A stretch of DNA of 64,000 nucleotides. Source: Mycolicibacterium chitae (GTDB lineage Bacteria; Actinomycetota; Actinomycetes; Mycobacteriales; Mycobacteriaceae). The notes beneath the pieces were generated by a model that was not told the origin of the DNA, searched no databases, and was given only the letters and a program-made list of their open reading frames with translations. The stretch is taken from the NCBI RefSeq assembly GCF_900637205.1, contig NZ_LR134355.1, forward strand, positions 4,464,001 to 4,528,000, written 5' to 3'. The position numbers were made by a program, and so were the translations under genes. This document shows, piece after piece, positions 44,481-53,314 of the stretch. Within the stretch, counting starts at the first letter, position 1, and the number at the start of each line of letters is the position of its first letter.

Positions 44481-44498
44481 GCATTGCATAAGCTAACT
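44476..44498 (-). promoter_or_regulatory. IdeR-box-like palindrome upstream of eccA3
   Basis: AGTTAGC, nine bases, GCTAACT. Read on the minus strand, the central 19 bases (44478-44496) match the IdeR consensus TTAGGTTAGGCTAACCTAA at 14 of 19 positions by my count. ESX-3 is known to be iron-repressed through IdeR, and the distance of about 95 bases to the start fits a promoter region. Confidence 0.6.
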
Positions 44499-44662
44499 GT
44501 CGAGATGTTCGGTCCCGCGAGATGAGGGTGCGTGCGCATGTCGCACAACGCGTTGACCTGCAGATTCGTCGCGGCGCCCGAGCCCGGGCCCGGGTATGTG
44601 GCCAGAACCACAGCCGCAAGTTCGCTCAAACTGTGCCGGCGCGGGATTTGAGCTGCGGAACG

Positions 44663-45541
44663 TCAGATCAGCGGCTTGCCGGTACGCACCCGGCGGTCGA
44701 GGTCCTTGAGCAGCAGGTTGAACGGGAACTGCCGCAGGAATCCGGGCAGCAGGTTGTTGACGGTGCGCAGCACGGCCATCAGCCGGTCGAAACGGCGTTG
44801 ATGCTTCGCGTCCCAGGGCAGCCGCATCTCGTCGCGGAACCGCTGCGGCAGGAAGCCCGTGGTGATCAGCAGCCACAGCGCCTCGTGGCGGCGCTGCAGG
44901 AAGCGGGGCATCCGCATCCCGCGCAGCCGGTTGGCCGCGATCGGATGGAGGTATTCGCGCACGGCGTCGTCGATGTGGACCTTCTCCAGCGACTCCTGCC
45001 AGTACTGCTCGAAGGCCGCGCGGTCGGCCGGCCACATCTGTTCGGGCACCTGCAGGGTGGTCGCCAGCGGCATGCCGTCGGCGTAGTGCCGGTCGGCGGT
45101 CTCTTCGTCCATCTCCCCGATGAACGTGCGGTAGATGTCGACGCCGCCCTTGTACAGGCAGGCCCCGACCCACAGCTGCAGGTCCTTGTCGAAGGCGTTG
45201 TACTTGACCGGGCTCTTGCTGTCCTCATTCGAGTACACCTGCGCGTGCGCGCCGTTGACCGCGCGGCGGAAGGCGGCCTTCTGCTCGTCGGAGCCGCGGC
45301 TGGCCACCGCCAGGTAGGTGAAGGTGGTGCGGGCCCGCTTGATGGGGTGCCGGTCCACCCGGCCGCTCTCGACGCGGCTCTCCATGACGCCGTAGCCCAC
45401 GCCGGGCAGCGCCAGCTGCATGATCACGTTGGCAGGTCCGGCCAGCAGCGCGACACCCATCAGGCCATCGTCGATGCTGGCCCCTCGGCCCAGCACCGAC
45501 CCGCGGCGCACCGGTGCGGGACTTACTTCGCTGATCGTCAT
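44663..45541 (-). CDS. DUF2236 oxygenase-family (MpaB-like) protein
   Basis: 292 residues. Matches the DUF2236/latex-clearing-protein group in pattern: ALLAGPANVIMQLALPGVG at the start, GRVDRHPIKRARTTFTYL near 60-80, and HIDDAVREYLHPIAANRLRG further on. Members bind b-type haem and oxidise hydrophobic substrates; the His residues named could be ligands but this is inferred. Divergent from a TetR gene with a palindrome between them. It lies on the same strand as ESX-3 but 280 bases upstream, so probably separate. Confidence 0.85.
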   Translation of the reverse strand: MTISEVSPAPVRRGSVLGRGASIDDGLMGVALLAGPANVIMQLALPGVGYGVMESRVESGRVDRHPIKRARTTFTYLAVASRGSDEQKAAFRRAVNGAHAQVYSNEDSKSPVKYNAFDKDLQLWVGACLYKGGVDIYRTFIGEMDEETADRHYADGMPLATTLQVPEQMWPADRAAFEQYWQESLEKVHIDDAVREYLHPIAANRLRGMRMPRFLQRRHEALWLLITTGFLPQRFRDEMRLPWDAKHQRRFDRLMAVLRTVNNLLPGFLRQFPFNLLLKDLDRRVRTGKPLI

Positions 45542-45564
45542 GGTTCACCCGTCGACTAAATGTG

Positions 45565-45575
45565 ACAACAGTTGT
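45565..45575. promoter_or_regulatory. ACAAC-A-GTTGT palindrome, probable TetR operator
   Basis: A perfect 11-base palindrome in the 79-base gap between the DUF2236 gene and the TetR gene at 45621. Flanks are only partly symmetric. Position fits a shared operator. Confidence 0.45.
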
Positions 45576-45620
45576 TTCCTGATATTGCCCGAGCCGTCGA
45601 TTCAGTGTCAAGATGGGGGC

Positions 45621-46235
45621 ATGGCTCGCCCGTACCGCGGGGTCGACGCCTCCGAGCGGCTCGCCCAGCGTCGGCAGCGCTTCCTGGAAGCGGGGCTGGA
45701 ATTGCTCGGCGGGCAGACCGACCCTGACCAACTCACCGTCCGGGCCATCTGCGCGCAATCGGGCCTGACGGTGCGCTACTTCTACGAGAGTTTCACCGAC
45801 AAGGACGCCTTCGTCGAGGCCGTCTTCGACACCGTCACCGCGCAGCTGGCGACCACCACGCAGGCCGCCGTCGCCACCGCCTCGCCCGCCGACCAGAACC
45901 GGGCGGGCATCACGAACCTGATCCGCACCATCTCCGACGACGCCCGGGTGGGCCGGCTGCTGTTCAGCCAGCAGCTGTCCAACGCGACTCTGCTGCGGCT
46001 GCGGCTCAAGCACCAGGGCCTGTTCATCGCGCTGGCCGGCCGCCACATCCAGGATGCGCTGCACGTGGGCGGCAGCAATCGGCTGGCCGGCACGACGCAC
46101 TTCGTGCTCGGCGGTCTGCAGCAGGCCATCAGCGCGTGGCTGGCCGGTGAGGTGAAGCTCGGCGTCGACCAGTTCGTGGATCTGCTGGTCGACGTCCTCG
46201 CCGACCTCAACGACCCCGGCCTGTTCCGCGGCTAA
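45621..46235 (+). CDS. TetR-family transcriptional regulator
   Basis: 204 residues, start ATG at 45621 (MARPYRGVDASERLAQRRQRF). HTH: VRAICAQSGLTVRYFYESF (about 36-54). The longer frame from 45420 runs antisense over the neighbour and is rejected. Divergent from the DUF2236 oxygenase, the likely target. The stop overlaps the VOC gene by 4 bases, tail to tail. Confidence 0.92.
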   Translation: MARPYRGVDASERLAQRRQRFLEAGLELLGGQTDPDQLTVRAICAQSGLTVRYFYESFTDKDAFVEAVFDTVTAQLATTTQAAVATASPADQNRAGITNLIRTISDDARVGRLLFSQQLSNATLLRLRLKHQGLFIALAGRHIQDALHVGGSNRLAGTTHFVLGGLQQAISAWLAGEVKLGVDQFVDLLVDVLADLNDPGLFRG

Positions 46236-46804
46236 GGCGCCGGCACCCGCCGGTCGGCTTGCGTCTTGGGCACCGTGGTGGTGTCGGAGGCCTCGAATTG
46301 GCGGGTCCAGCAGGCGAATTCGAGGGTAATGCCGTCCGGGTCGGTGAAGTAGAAGGACCGCACGTAGACGCCGGGGTGCAGTTCGCGGGCGACCTGCCAT
46401 TCGCTCTCGTCGTGATTGAGCACCGGCCCCACCCGCACACCCTTGTCCTTGAGCTTGCGCCGGTACTCGTCGAACTTCTCCTCCGGCACGTGGAAGGCCA
46501 GGTGGTTCATGGTGCTCACCGCGCTGACGATCTCGCCGAGGCCGGGCAGCGCGTCGGGCGAGGAGACGCCGGGCACCCGGTCCGGGGCCTCAGCGAACCA
46601 GAAGAACGCCACGCAGGACCCGCCGCCGGCGTCGAAGAAGAAGTGCTGCCCCATCCCGCCGGGCAGGTCCAGCGATTTGATGAGCGGCATGCCCAGCACG
46701 CCGGAGTAGAAGTCCACGGTGCGCGCCATGTCGGCACAGACCAGGGCGGTGTGGTGGATGCCGCCCAGTTCGAACTCGGTGTTGGTGTTGTGCGGCTTGA
46801 TCAT
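46232..46804 (-). CDS. VOC-family (glyoxalase/extradiol-type) protein
   Basis: 190 residues. Two beta-alpha-beta-beta-beta modules: GGIHHTALVCADMARTVDFY (metal His in HHTAL) and MNHLAFHVPEEKFDEYRR, ending in YFTDPDGITLEFACW with a ligand Glu. Metal-dependent ring cleavage, isomerisation or glutathione-like chemistry is possible. Divergent from the TetR at 46862 across a 24-base palindrome, so probably induced by that regulator's ligand. Confidence 0.88.
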   Translation of the reverse strand: MIKPHNTNTEFELGGIHHTALVCADMARTVDFYSGVLGMPLIKSLDLPGGMGQHFFFDAGGGSCVAFFWFAEAPDRVPGVSSPDALPGLGEIVSAVSTMNHLAFHVPEEKFDEYRRKLKDKGVRVGPVLNHDESEWQVARELHPGVYVRSFYFTDPDGITLEFACWTRQFEASDTTTVPKTQADRRVPAP

Positions 46805-46806
46805 AA

Positions 46807-46830
46807 ACTGAATGTAACATCAGGTTCAGT
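46807..46830. promoter_or_regulatory. ACTGAA-N12-TTCAGT palindrome, probable TetR operator
   Basis: A perfect 6-base inverted repeat two bases upstream of the VOC gene start and 31 bases before the divergent TetR gene. The centre (TGTAACATCAGG) is AT-rich. Expected to be bound by the 46862 regulator. Confidence 0.5.
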
Positions 46831-46861
46831 TGCGCCCAAGAGATCAGCGAGGAACATTTCG

Positions 46862-47482
46862 GTGACCCAACCGACCCAACCGACCCGGCGGGGCAGGGCG
46901 ACGCAGGCCGCCATCGACGCGGCGGCCCGGACGGTGATCGCCCGCAAGGGCGTGCTGGCCGCCACCGTGGCCGACATCGCCTCCGAGGCCGGCCGCTCCA
47001 CGGCGTCGTTCTACAACTATTACGACTCCAAGGAGGCGATGGTCCGCGTCTGGGCGCAGCGCTTCCGCGACGAGGCGACCGACCGCGCCCAGGGCGCCAC
47101 CCGGCACGGCCTGTCCGACGCCGACCGCGTGCACGAGGCCGCGGCCGCGCACTGGCACACCTACCGACATCGCCTCGCCGAGATGATCGGCGTCTCGCAG
47201 CTGGCCATGGTCAACGACGACTTCGCCCGCTACTGGGAGCAAATGTGCGCCGTCCCCACCGAATACATCACCGACATGGTGGTCCGCGCGCAACAGCAGG
47301 GCCACTGCCCCGACGACGAACCCCGTCTGCTGGCCCAGGCCATCGTGTCGATGCTCAACCAGTTCTGCTACCTGCAACTGGCCGGCCGCTCCGGCGGGCA
47401 CGAGGGGGACGTCGACGACGAGGCCTGCATCCGCACGCTGTCCCACATCTTCTACCGCGCGATCTTCAGCAAGGAGCCGTGA
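46862..47482 (+). CDS. TetR-family transcriptional regulator
   Basis: 206 residues from a GTG (MTQPTQPTRRGRATQAAIDAA). HTH: VADIASEAGRSTASFYNYYDSK (about 37-58). It begins 57 bases from the divergent VOC gene and overlaps the hydrolase start by 1 base (TGATG), so it probably controls both directions. A catabolic regulator is inferred from the neighbours. Confidence 0.92.
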   Translation: MTQPTQPTRRGRATQAAIDAAARTVIARKGVLAATVADIASEAGRSTASFYNYYDSKEAMVRVWAQRFRDEATDRAQGATRHGLSDADRVHEAAAAHWHTYRHRLAEMIGVSQLAMVNDDFARYWEQMCAVPTEYITDMVVRAQQQGHCPDDEPRLLAQAIVSMLNQFCYLQLAGRSGGHEGDVDDEACIRTLSHIFYRAIFSKEP

Positions 47483-48567
47483 TGACCACCGAGATCGTCC
47501 GCAAGTTCATCGGCATGGACTCCCCGACCGGCGGACGCGCGGGCGCCGGCGGGCACCCCTGCCAGGGCCTCTATCACCACGCCGCGGGTCAGCGCCCCCG
47601 CGTCGCGATGATCGCCACGCACTATCAGATCGACTTCTCCGAGCACTATCTCGCCGAGTACATGGCCGCCCGCGGCATCGGATTCCTCGGCTGGAACACC
47701 CGCTTCCGGGGCTTCGAGAGCAGCTTCGTGCTGGATCACGCGCTGGTGGACATCGGCGTCGGGGTGCGCTGGCTGCGCGAGGTGGCCGGGGTGGAAACCG
47801 TTGTGCTGCTAGGCAATTCCGGCGGTGGCTCGCTGATGGCCGCCTACCAGGCCCACGCCGTGACGGGTGCGGGCCGGGTCGAGTTGCCCACCGCCGACGG
47901 CTACGTCGCCAGCGCCGCGCATCCGGGCCGTCCCGACGTGCTGACGGCGTGGATGGACGGCGCCGTCGTCGACGAGAACGACCCGGTGGCCACCGACCCC
48001 GAGCTGGACCTGTTCGACGAATGCAACGGTCCGCCGTTCTCCGACGAGTTCGTGGCCCGCTACCGGCGCGCGCAGATCGCCCGCAACGAGGCCATCACCG
48101 ACTGGGCCGAGGCCGAGTTGCAGCGCGTGCGCGCCGCGGGTTTCTCCGACCGGCCCTTCACGGTGTGCCGCACCTGGGCCGACCCGCGGATGGTCGACCC
48201 AGGCATCGAGCCCACCAACCGCACCCCCAACCTCTGCTACGCCGGCGAACCGCGGCGGGCCAACCGCTCCACCCGCGGCATCGCCGCGGCCACCACGCTG
48301 CGCAACTGGCTGGGCATGTGGAGCCTGCGGCACGCCCAGACCCGCGCCGAACCGCACCTGGCCCGCATCGAGTCCCCGGCGCTGGTGATCAACGCCGAAC
48401 AGGACACCGGGGTCTTCCCGTCGGACGCGGCGCGCATCCACGACGCGCTGGCCAGCACCGACAAGTCCCGCGTCGACATCGACACCGACCACTACTTCAC
48501 GACCCCCGGTGCCCGCGACGAGCAGGCGGATACCATCGCGGCATGGATCAGGAAACGATGGGCCTGA
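47482..48567 (+). CDS. Alpha/beta hydrolase
   Basis: 361 residues. Nucleophile elbow LLGNSGGGSLMAAY near 112, acid probably in NAEQDTGVFPSDAA (about 315), His in DTDHYFTTPGA (about 335). A large insertion (about 150-260) forms a lid. Start overlaps the TetR stop, and the last 25 bases overlap the dehydrogenase start, so all three genes are one transcript. Likely ester or C-C bond hydrolysis in breakdown of a ring or acyl compound. Confidence 0.87.
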   Translation: MTTEIVRKFIGMDSPTGGRAGAGGHPCQGLYHHAAGQRPRVAMIATHYQIDFSEHYLAEYMAARGIGFLGWNTRFRGFESSFVLDHALVDIGVGVRWLREVAGVETVVLLGNSGGGSLMAAYQAHAVTGAGRVELPTADGYVASAAHPGRPDVLTAWMDGAVVDENDPVATDPELDLFDECNGPPFSDEFVARYRRAQIARNEAITDWAEAELQRVRAAGFSDRPFTVCRTWADPRMVDPGIEPTNRTPNLCYAGEPRRANRSTRGIAAATTLRNWLGMWSLRHAQTRAEPHLARIESPALVINAEQDTGVFPSDAARIHDALASTDKSRVDIDTDHYFTTPGARDEQADTIAAWIRKRWA

Positions 48568-49517
48568 GGGTCCTCGCGCACTTCAAGCCGGGCGACCGGG
48601 CGACCGAACGAATCGCCGCCGAATCCGACTGGCTCGACGTCCGCTGGGTCGCCGAGGACGACGACGAGGCGTTCTACCGTGAGTTGCCCGAGGCCGAGGT
48701 CCTGTGGCACGTGCTGCGCCCGGTGTCGGGGGCCGATCTGGAGAAGGCCCCCAAGCTCAAGCTGATCCACAAGCTGGGTACCGGCGTGAACACGATCGAC
48801 GTCGAGGCCGCCGCCAAGCGCGGCATCGTCGTGGCGAACATCCCCGGCGCCAACGCCGCGTCGGTGGCCGAGTGCACGGTCATGCTGATGCTCGCGGCGC
48901 TGCGCCGGCTGCCCGAACTGGACAAGGCCACCCGGGCCGGGACGGGCTGGCCCAACGACCCGAGCCTGGGCGACCGCGTTCGCGATCTCGGCAGCTGCAC
49001 CGTCGGGCTCGTCGGCTTCGGCAGCATCGGCAAGCGCGTCGAGCAGATCGTGCGCTCGATGGGCACCCAGGTGCTGCACACCTCGACCAAGCGCGACGAG
49101 CACAGCGTGAGCTGGATGCCGCTGGACGACCTGCTGGCCAAGAGCGACATCGTCTCCATCCACGCGCCGCTGACCGACGCGACCGCGGGCCTGATCAACG
49201 CCGAGAAGCTGGCCAAGATGAAACCGGGCGCCATCCTGATCAACACCGCGCGCGGCGGCATCGTCGACCAGGAGGCGCTGGTGTCGGCGCTGCAGTCCGG
49301 TCAGCTTGCCGCCGCCGGCCTCGACGTCTACGCCGAGGAACCGGTGCCGGCCGACAACCCGCTGCTCGGTCTGGACAACGTGCTGCTGATGCCGCACGTC
49401 AGCTGGTACACCGCCGACACCCTGGACCGCTATCTCGACGCGGCGGTGCAGAACTGCCGGCGCCTGCGCGACGGGCAGGCCCCCTACTTCGTGGTCAACG
49501 ACGCCGAGCCCGCCTGA
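48543..49517 (+). CDS. D-2-hydroxyacid dehydrogenase
   Basis: 324 residues, ATG at 48543 (a second ATG at 48558 is possible). NAD-binding motif VGLVGFGSIGKRVEQI near 150. The catalytic Arg lies in INTARGGIVDQEAL, Glu in YAEEPVP and His in LLMPHVSWYTAD. Typical size. Reduces a 2-keto acid to a D-2-hydroxyacid or the reverse. Overlap with the hydrolase suggests it acts on that enzyme's product. Confidence 0.93.
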   Translation: MDQETMGLRVLAHFKPGDRATERIAAESDWLDVRWVAEDDDEAFYRELPEAEVLWHVLRPVSGADLEKAPKLKLIHKLGTGVNTIDVEAAAKRGIVVANIPGANAASVAECTVMLMLAALRRLPELDKATRAGTGWPNDPSLGDRVRDLGSCTVGLVGFGSIGKRVEQIVRSMGTQVLHTSTKRDEHSVSWMPLDDLLAKSDIVSIHAPLTDATAGLINAEKLAKMKPGAILINTARGGIVDQEALVSALQSGQLAAAGLDVYAEEPVPADNPLLGLDNVLLMPHVSWYTADTLDRYLDAAVQNCRRLRDGQAPYFVVNDAEPA

Positions 49518-49585
49518 GCCACCGGGAACTGACTGCCGAGTAGGCTCGTCGCCAACCCACTGGTTACTGGAGGGAAGGGCGACCG

Positions 49586-51796
49586 ATGCCGATCGCAATC
49601 AGTCCTGAGCACGTAGACCTGGCCGATTCGGTGCGCGCCCTGGTGGCGCGCGTCGCGCCCGCCGAGGTGCTGCACGAGGCGCTCGAAACGCCGATCCCCA
49701 ACCCGCCGCCGTACTGGAAGGCCGCCGCCGAGCAGGGCTTGCAGGGGCTGCACCTGGCCGAGTCGGTGGGCGGACAGGGCTTCGGGATCCTCGAATTGTC
49801 CGTCGTGCTCGCCGAATTCGGCTACGGCGCGGTGCCCGGGCCGTTCGTGCCGTCGGCGATCGCCAGCGCGCTGATCGCCGCGCACGACCCGAACGCGCAG
49901 GTGCTCTCGGGGCTGGCGGCCGGCGAGACCATCGCGGCCTACGCCATCGACTCCGGACTGACCGCGACGCGGCAGGGCGATGCTCTGGTGATCCGCGGCG
50001 AGGTCCGCGCGGTGCCGGCCGCGGCCCAGGCCTCGGTGCTGGTGCTGCCGGTGGCCGGTCTCGATTCGGCGACCTCGGGCGCCGAGTGGGTGGTGCTCGA
50101 CGCCGACACCCTCGAGATCGAACCGGTGCAGAGTGTGGATCCGCTGCGTCCCGTCGCGCACGTGCGGGCCAACGCCGTCGAGGTCGGCGACGACCGGGTG
50201 CTGTCGAACCTGAGCCGCTCGGCGGCGCACGCGCTGATGTCGACCCTGCTGTCCGCCGAGGCCGTCGGCGTCGCCCGGTGGGCCACCGACACCGCCTCGG
50301 CGTACGCCAAGATCCGCGAGCAGTTCGGCCGCCCGATCGGGCAGTTCCAGGCCGTCAAGCACAAGTGCGCCAACATGATTGCCGTCACCGAGCGGGCCAC
50401 CGCCGCGGCGTGGGACGCCGCCCGCGCCATCGACGAGGTCGCCCGCGGCGATTCCGACCTCGAGGGCGCACACATCGACTTCGCCGCCGCCGTGGCCGCC
50501 ACCCTGGCCCCGGCCGCCGCGCAGCGCTGCGCCGAGGACTGCATCCAGGTGCACGGCGGCATCGGCTTCACCTGGGAGCACGACACCAACGTGTACTACC
50601 GGCGCGCACTGGTGATCGCGGCCTCGTTCGGCCGCGCCGCCGACTACCCGCAGCGCGTGGTCGACGCCGCCACCGCCACCGGGATGCGCGGCATCGACAT
50701 CGACCTCGATCCGGACACCGAGAAGCTACGCGAGGAGATCCGCGCCGAGGTCGCGGCGCTGAAAGCCATTGCGCGCGAGGAACGCAACACCGCCATTGCC
50801 GAGGCCGGCTGGGTGCAACCGCATCTGCCGAAGCCGTGGGGGCGCGCCGCCACCCCGATCGAGCAGATCATCATCGCCCAGGAATTCGCCACCGGCCGGG
50901 TCAAGCGCCCGCAGATGGGCATCGCGGCCTGGATCATCCCGTCCATCGTGGCGTTCGGCACCGACGAGCAGAAGCAGCGCTTCCTGCCGCCGACGTTCCG
51001 CGGCGAGATGATCTGGTGCCAGCTGTTTTCCGAGCCCGGCGCCGGGTCCGACCTGGCCAGCCTCAGCACCAAGGCCACCAAGGTCGACGGCGGCTGGCGC
51101 ATCACCGGCCAGAAGATCTGGACCACCGGGGCGCAGTTCTCGCAGTGGGGCGCACTGTTGGCGCGGACCAATCCGTCGGCGCCGAAACACAATGGCATCA
51201 CCTACTTCCTGCTGGACATGGCCAGCGAGGGCGTCGAGGTCAAGCCGCTCCGGGAGCTGACCGGCAACGCGATGTTCAACACCGTGTTCATCGACGACGT
51301 GTTCGTCCCCGACGATATGGTGCTCGGCGAGGTCGACCGCGGCTGGGAGGTCAGCCGCAACACCCTTACCGCCGAACGGGTTTCGATCGGCAGCAGCGAG
51401 CCGCCGTTCCTGCCCAGCCTGGACAAGTTCGTCGAGTTCGTCGGCGAGGGACACTTCGACCAGATCGAGCAGAACCGCGCCGGGCAGCTGATCGCCGAGG
51501 GGCATGCGGCCAAGCTGCTGAACATGCGCTCGACGCTGCTGACACTGGCCGGCGGCGACGCGATGCCGTCGGCCGCGATCTCCAAGCTGCTGTCGATGAA
51601 GACCGGGCAGGGCTACGCGGAGTTCGCCGTGTCGTCGTTCGGGACCGACGGGGTACTCGGCGACGAGCAGACCCCGCAGGGCATCTGGGCGCAGTTCCTG
51701 CTCGCCAGCCGCGCCACGACCATCTACGGCGGCACCTCGGAGGTGCAGCTGAACATCATCGCCGAGCGGCTGCTGGGTCTCCCCCGCGACCCGTAG
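49586..51796 (+). CDS. fadE6: Double-length acyl-CoA dehydrogenase FadE6
   Basis: 736 residues: two acyl-CoA dehydrogenase halves in one chain. The first half (1 to about 370) ends with CIQVHGGIGFTWEHD. The second (about 380-736) has FSEPGAGSDLASL, QKIWTTGAQFS and IYGGTSEVQLNIIAERLLG, the FAD and active-site regions. The length and neighbourhood (FadD2, PolD2) match FadE6/Rv0271c from memory. Fused or paired acyl-CoA dehydrogenases of this kind act on bulky substrates such as steroid side chains, but the substrate here is unknown. Ribosome site GGAGGGAAGG precedes the ATG. Confidence 0.93.
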   Translation: MPIAISPEHVDLADSVRALVARVAPAEVLHEALETPIPNPPPYWKAAAEQGLQGLHLAESVGGQGFGILELSVVLAEFGYGAVPGPFVPSAIASALIAAHDPNAQVLSGLAAGETIAAYAIDSGLTATRQGDALVIRGEVRAVPAAAQASVLVLPVAGLDSATSGAEWVVLDADTLEIEPVQSVDPLRPVAHVRANAVEVGDDRVLSNLSRSAAHALMSTLLSAEAVGVARWATDTASAYAKIREQFGRPIGQFQAVKHKCANMIAVTERATAAAWDAARAIDEVARGDSDLEGAHIDFAAAVAATLAPAAAQRCAEDCIQVHGGIGFTWEHDTNVYYRRALVIAASFGRAADYPQRVVDAATATGMRGIDIDLDPDTEKLREEIRAEVAALKAIAREERNTAIAEAGWVQPHLPKPWGRAATPIEQIIIAQEFATGRVKRPQMGIAAWIIPSIVAFGTDEQKQRFLPPTFRGEMIWCQLFSEPGAGSDLASLSTKATKVDGGWRITGQKIWTTGAQFSQWGALLARTNPSAPKHNGITYFLLDMASEGVEVKPLRELTGNAMFNTVFIDDVFVPDDMVLGEVDRGWEVSRNTLTAERVSIGSSEPPFLPSLDKFVEFVGEGHFDQIEQNRAGQLIAEGHAAKLLNMRSTLLTLAGGDAMPSAAISKLLSMKTGQGYAEFAVSSFGTDGVLGDEQTPQGIWAQFLLASRATTIYGGTSEVQLNIIAERLLGLPRDP

Positions 51797-51825
51797 CGGT
51801 CCGCCGGGGTGGGTATACGCCCACC

Positions 51826-52551
51826 ATGGCGGTGCATATCGGAACCTCGGGCTGGTCCTACGACCACTGGAACGGCGTGCTCTACGAGCCGGGCCTGGCC
51901 AAGACCAAGCGGCTGTGGCGCTACACCCAGGAATTCGACACCGTCGAGCTCAACACCAGCTTCTACCACTGGCCACGGGCGGCGGCCTTCGCGCGCTGGC
52001 GCGACGAGCTGCCCGAGGGCTTCCGGATGACGGTGAAGGCGCCGCGCGGCCTGACCCATGCCCGGCGGCTGCGCAATCCCGAGCAGTGGATCGAGCGGAT
52101 CGCCGACAGCTGGCCCGAACTCGGCGATCGGCGCGCCGCGCTGCTGGTGCAACTGCACCCCGCCCTGCAACGCGACGACGAGCGCCTCGACTATTTCCTG
52201 AGGCTGCTGCCGCCGGGCACCGCGGTGGCGATGGAACTGCGGCACCCGTCGTGGGACGCCCCCGAGGTCTACGACCTGCTGGAGCGCTACGGCGCGGCGT
52301 ACGTGGTGATGAGCGGCGCGGGCATGCCGTGCGTGCTGCGGGCCACCGCGAAGCTGGTGTACGTGCGCTTCCACGGCCCCGATGACGCGCCGCTCTACGC
52401 CGGCTCCTACAGCCCCGACGACTTGCAGTGGTGGGCGCGGCGCATCGACGAGTGGCGCCGCCAAGGCCGTTCCGTGCTGGCGTATTTCAACAACGACGGC
52501 GGCGGCAACGCCGTGCGCAACGCGCGGGATCTGCGGGCCCTGCTCGACTAA
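51826..52551 (+). CDS. DUF72-family protein (YecE-like)
   Basis: 241 residues with the DUF72 pattern: VHIGTSGWSYDHWNGVLYEPG at the start, FDTVELNTSFYHWPR (about 39-53), MTVKAPRGLTHARRL, VAMELRHPSWD and VYVRFHGP. A TIM-barrel fold of unknown reaction. Often found beside DNA repair genes; here it converges with udgX, stops overlapping by 4 bases. Confidence 0.93.
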   Translation: MAVHIGTSGWSYDHWNGVLYEPGLAKTKRLWRYTQEFDTVELNTSFYHWPRAAAFARWRDELPEGFRMTVKAPRGLTHARRLRNPEQWIERIADSWPELGDRRAALLVQLHPALQRDDERLDYFLRLLPPGTAVAMELRHPSWDAPEVYDLLERYGAAYVVMSGAGMPCVLRATAKLVYVRFHGPDDAPLYAGSYSPDDLQWWARRIDEWRRQGRSVLAYFNNDGGGNAVRNARDLRALLD

Positions 52552-53201
52552 GCCAACAGGCCGACGGCCGTGTGCAGGTCCTCGACGAGCGCCGCGAACG
52601 CCGCGTCGCGCTTGTCCGACGGGCCACGCAGCACCGACGACGGGTGCGGGGTGGCCAGCAGGTACGGGTCGCTGCCGGGGAGCGCCGCGGCGGCTTCGTC
52701 GGACAGTTCCAGCACCTCCCCGCGATGGGCAGTGAGGCGAAAATCGCTGCCCATCAACGCCTTCGCCGCCGTCGCACCCAGGAGCACCACCACCTCCGGT
52801 GCCACCGCCGTCAGTTCGGCGAACAGCCACGGGCGGCAGGCCACCACCTCGGTGCGGCTCGGGGTCTTGTGGATGCGCCGCTTGCTGCCGGCGGCCCGGG
52901 TGAACTTGAAATGCTTGACGACGTTGGTGACGTAGACGTCGCCGCGATCGACCTCTGCGGCGATCAGGGCCTTGTCCAGCAGCCGACCCGCCGGGCCGAC
53001 GAACGGCTGCCCGGCGCGGTCCTCCTGATCGCCGGGTTGTTCGCCGACCAGCATCAGTTTCGCCGAGGTGGGTCCAGCGCCGAACACGGTCTGCTCGGCG
53101 TCGCGGTACAGGCCGCAGCCCCGGCAGCCCCTGGCCGCGGCGGCCAGCGTGCCCAGATCATGGGATTCGGGCACGAACTCCTGCGCTCCGGGGACCGCCA
53201 T
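52548..53201 (-). CDS. udgX: UdgX, covalent uracil-DNA-binding uracil-DNA glycosylase homologue
   Basis: 217 residues. Family-4-like fold with GEQPGDQEDRAGQPFVGPAG (about 53-72) and C26/C29 as part of the iron-sulfur site. The defining KRRIH loop is present at 107-111, with His111 equivalent to the residue that makes a covalent bond to uracil-DNA in M. smegmatis UdgX (His109 there). It therefore binds uracil-containing DNA irreversibly rather than turning over. The ATPHPSSVLRG loop lies near the end. Convergent with the DUF72 gene. Confidence 0.95.
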   Translation of the reverse strand: MAVPGAQEFVPESHDLGTLAAAARGCRGCGLYRDAEQTVFGAGPTSAKLMLVGEQPGDQEDRAGQPFVGPAGRLLDKALIAAEVDRGDVYVTNVVKHFKFTRAAGSKRRIHKTPSRTEVVACRPWLFAELTAVAPEVVVLLGATAAKALMGSDFRLTAHRGEVLELSDEAAAALPGSDPYLLATPHPSSVLRGPSDKRDAAFAALVEDLHTAVGLLA

Positions 53202-53314
53202 TGCTTGCGGTTACCCGGCGCGGTGGTCGCTTATCCCTCGCGAACGTGCGCAGACTACGAAAATCGGTCGGCGTGTCGGCCGGGGACGCGCCCCCTCACG
53301 CTAAGGAGGGGTGG

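Noticed and set aside
44438..44629. 63-residue minus-strand open frame upstream of eccA3
   Set aside because: It covers the palindromic promoter region, lacks a ribosome site and has no recognisable family.
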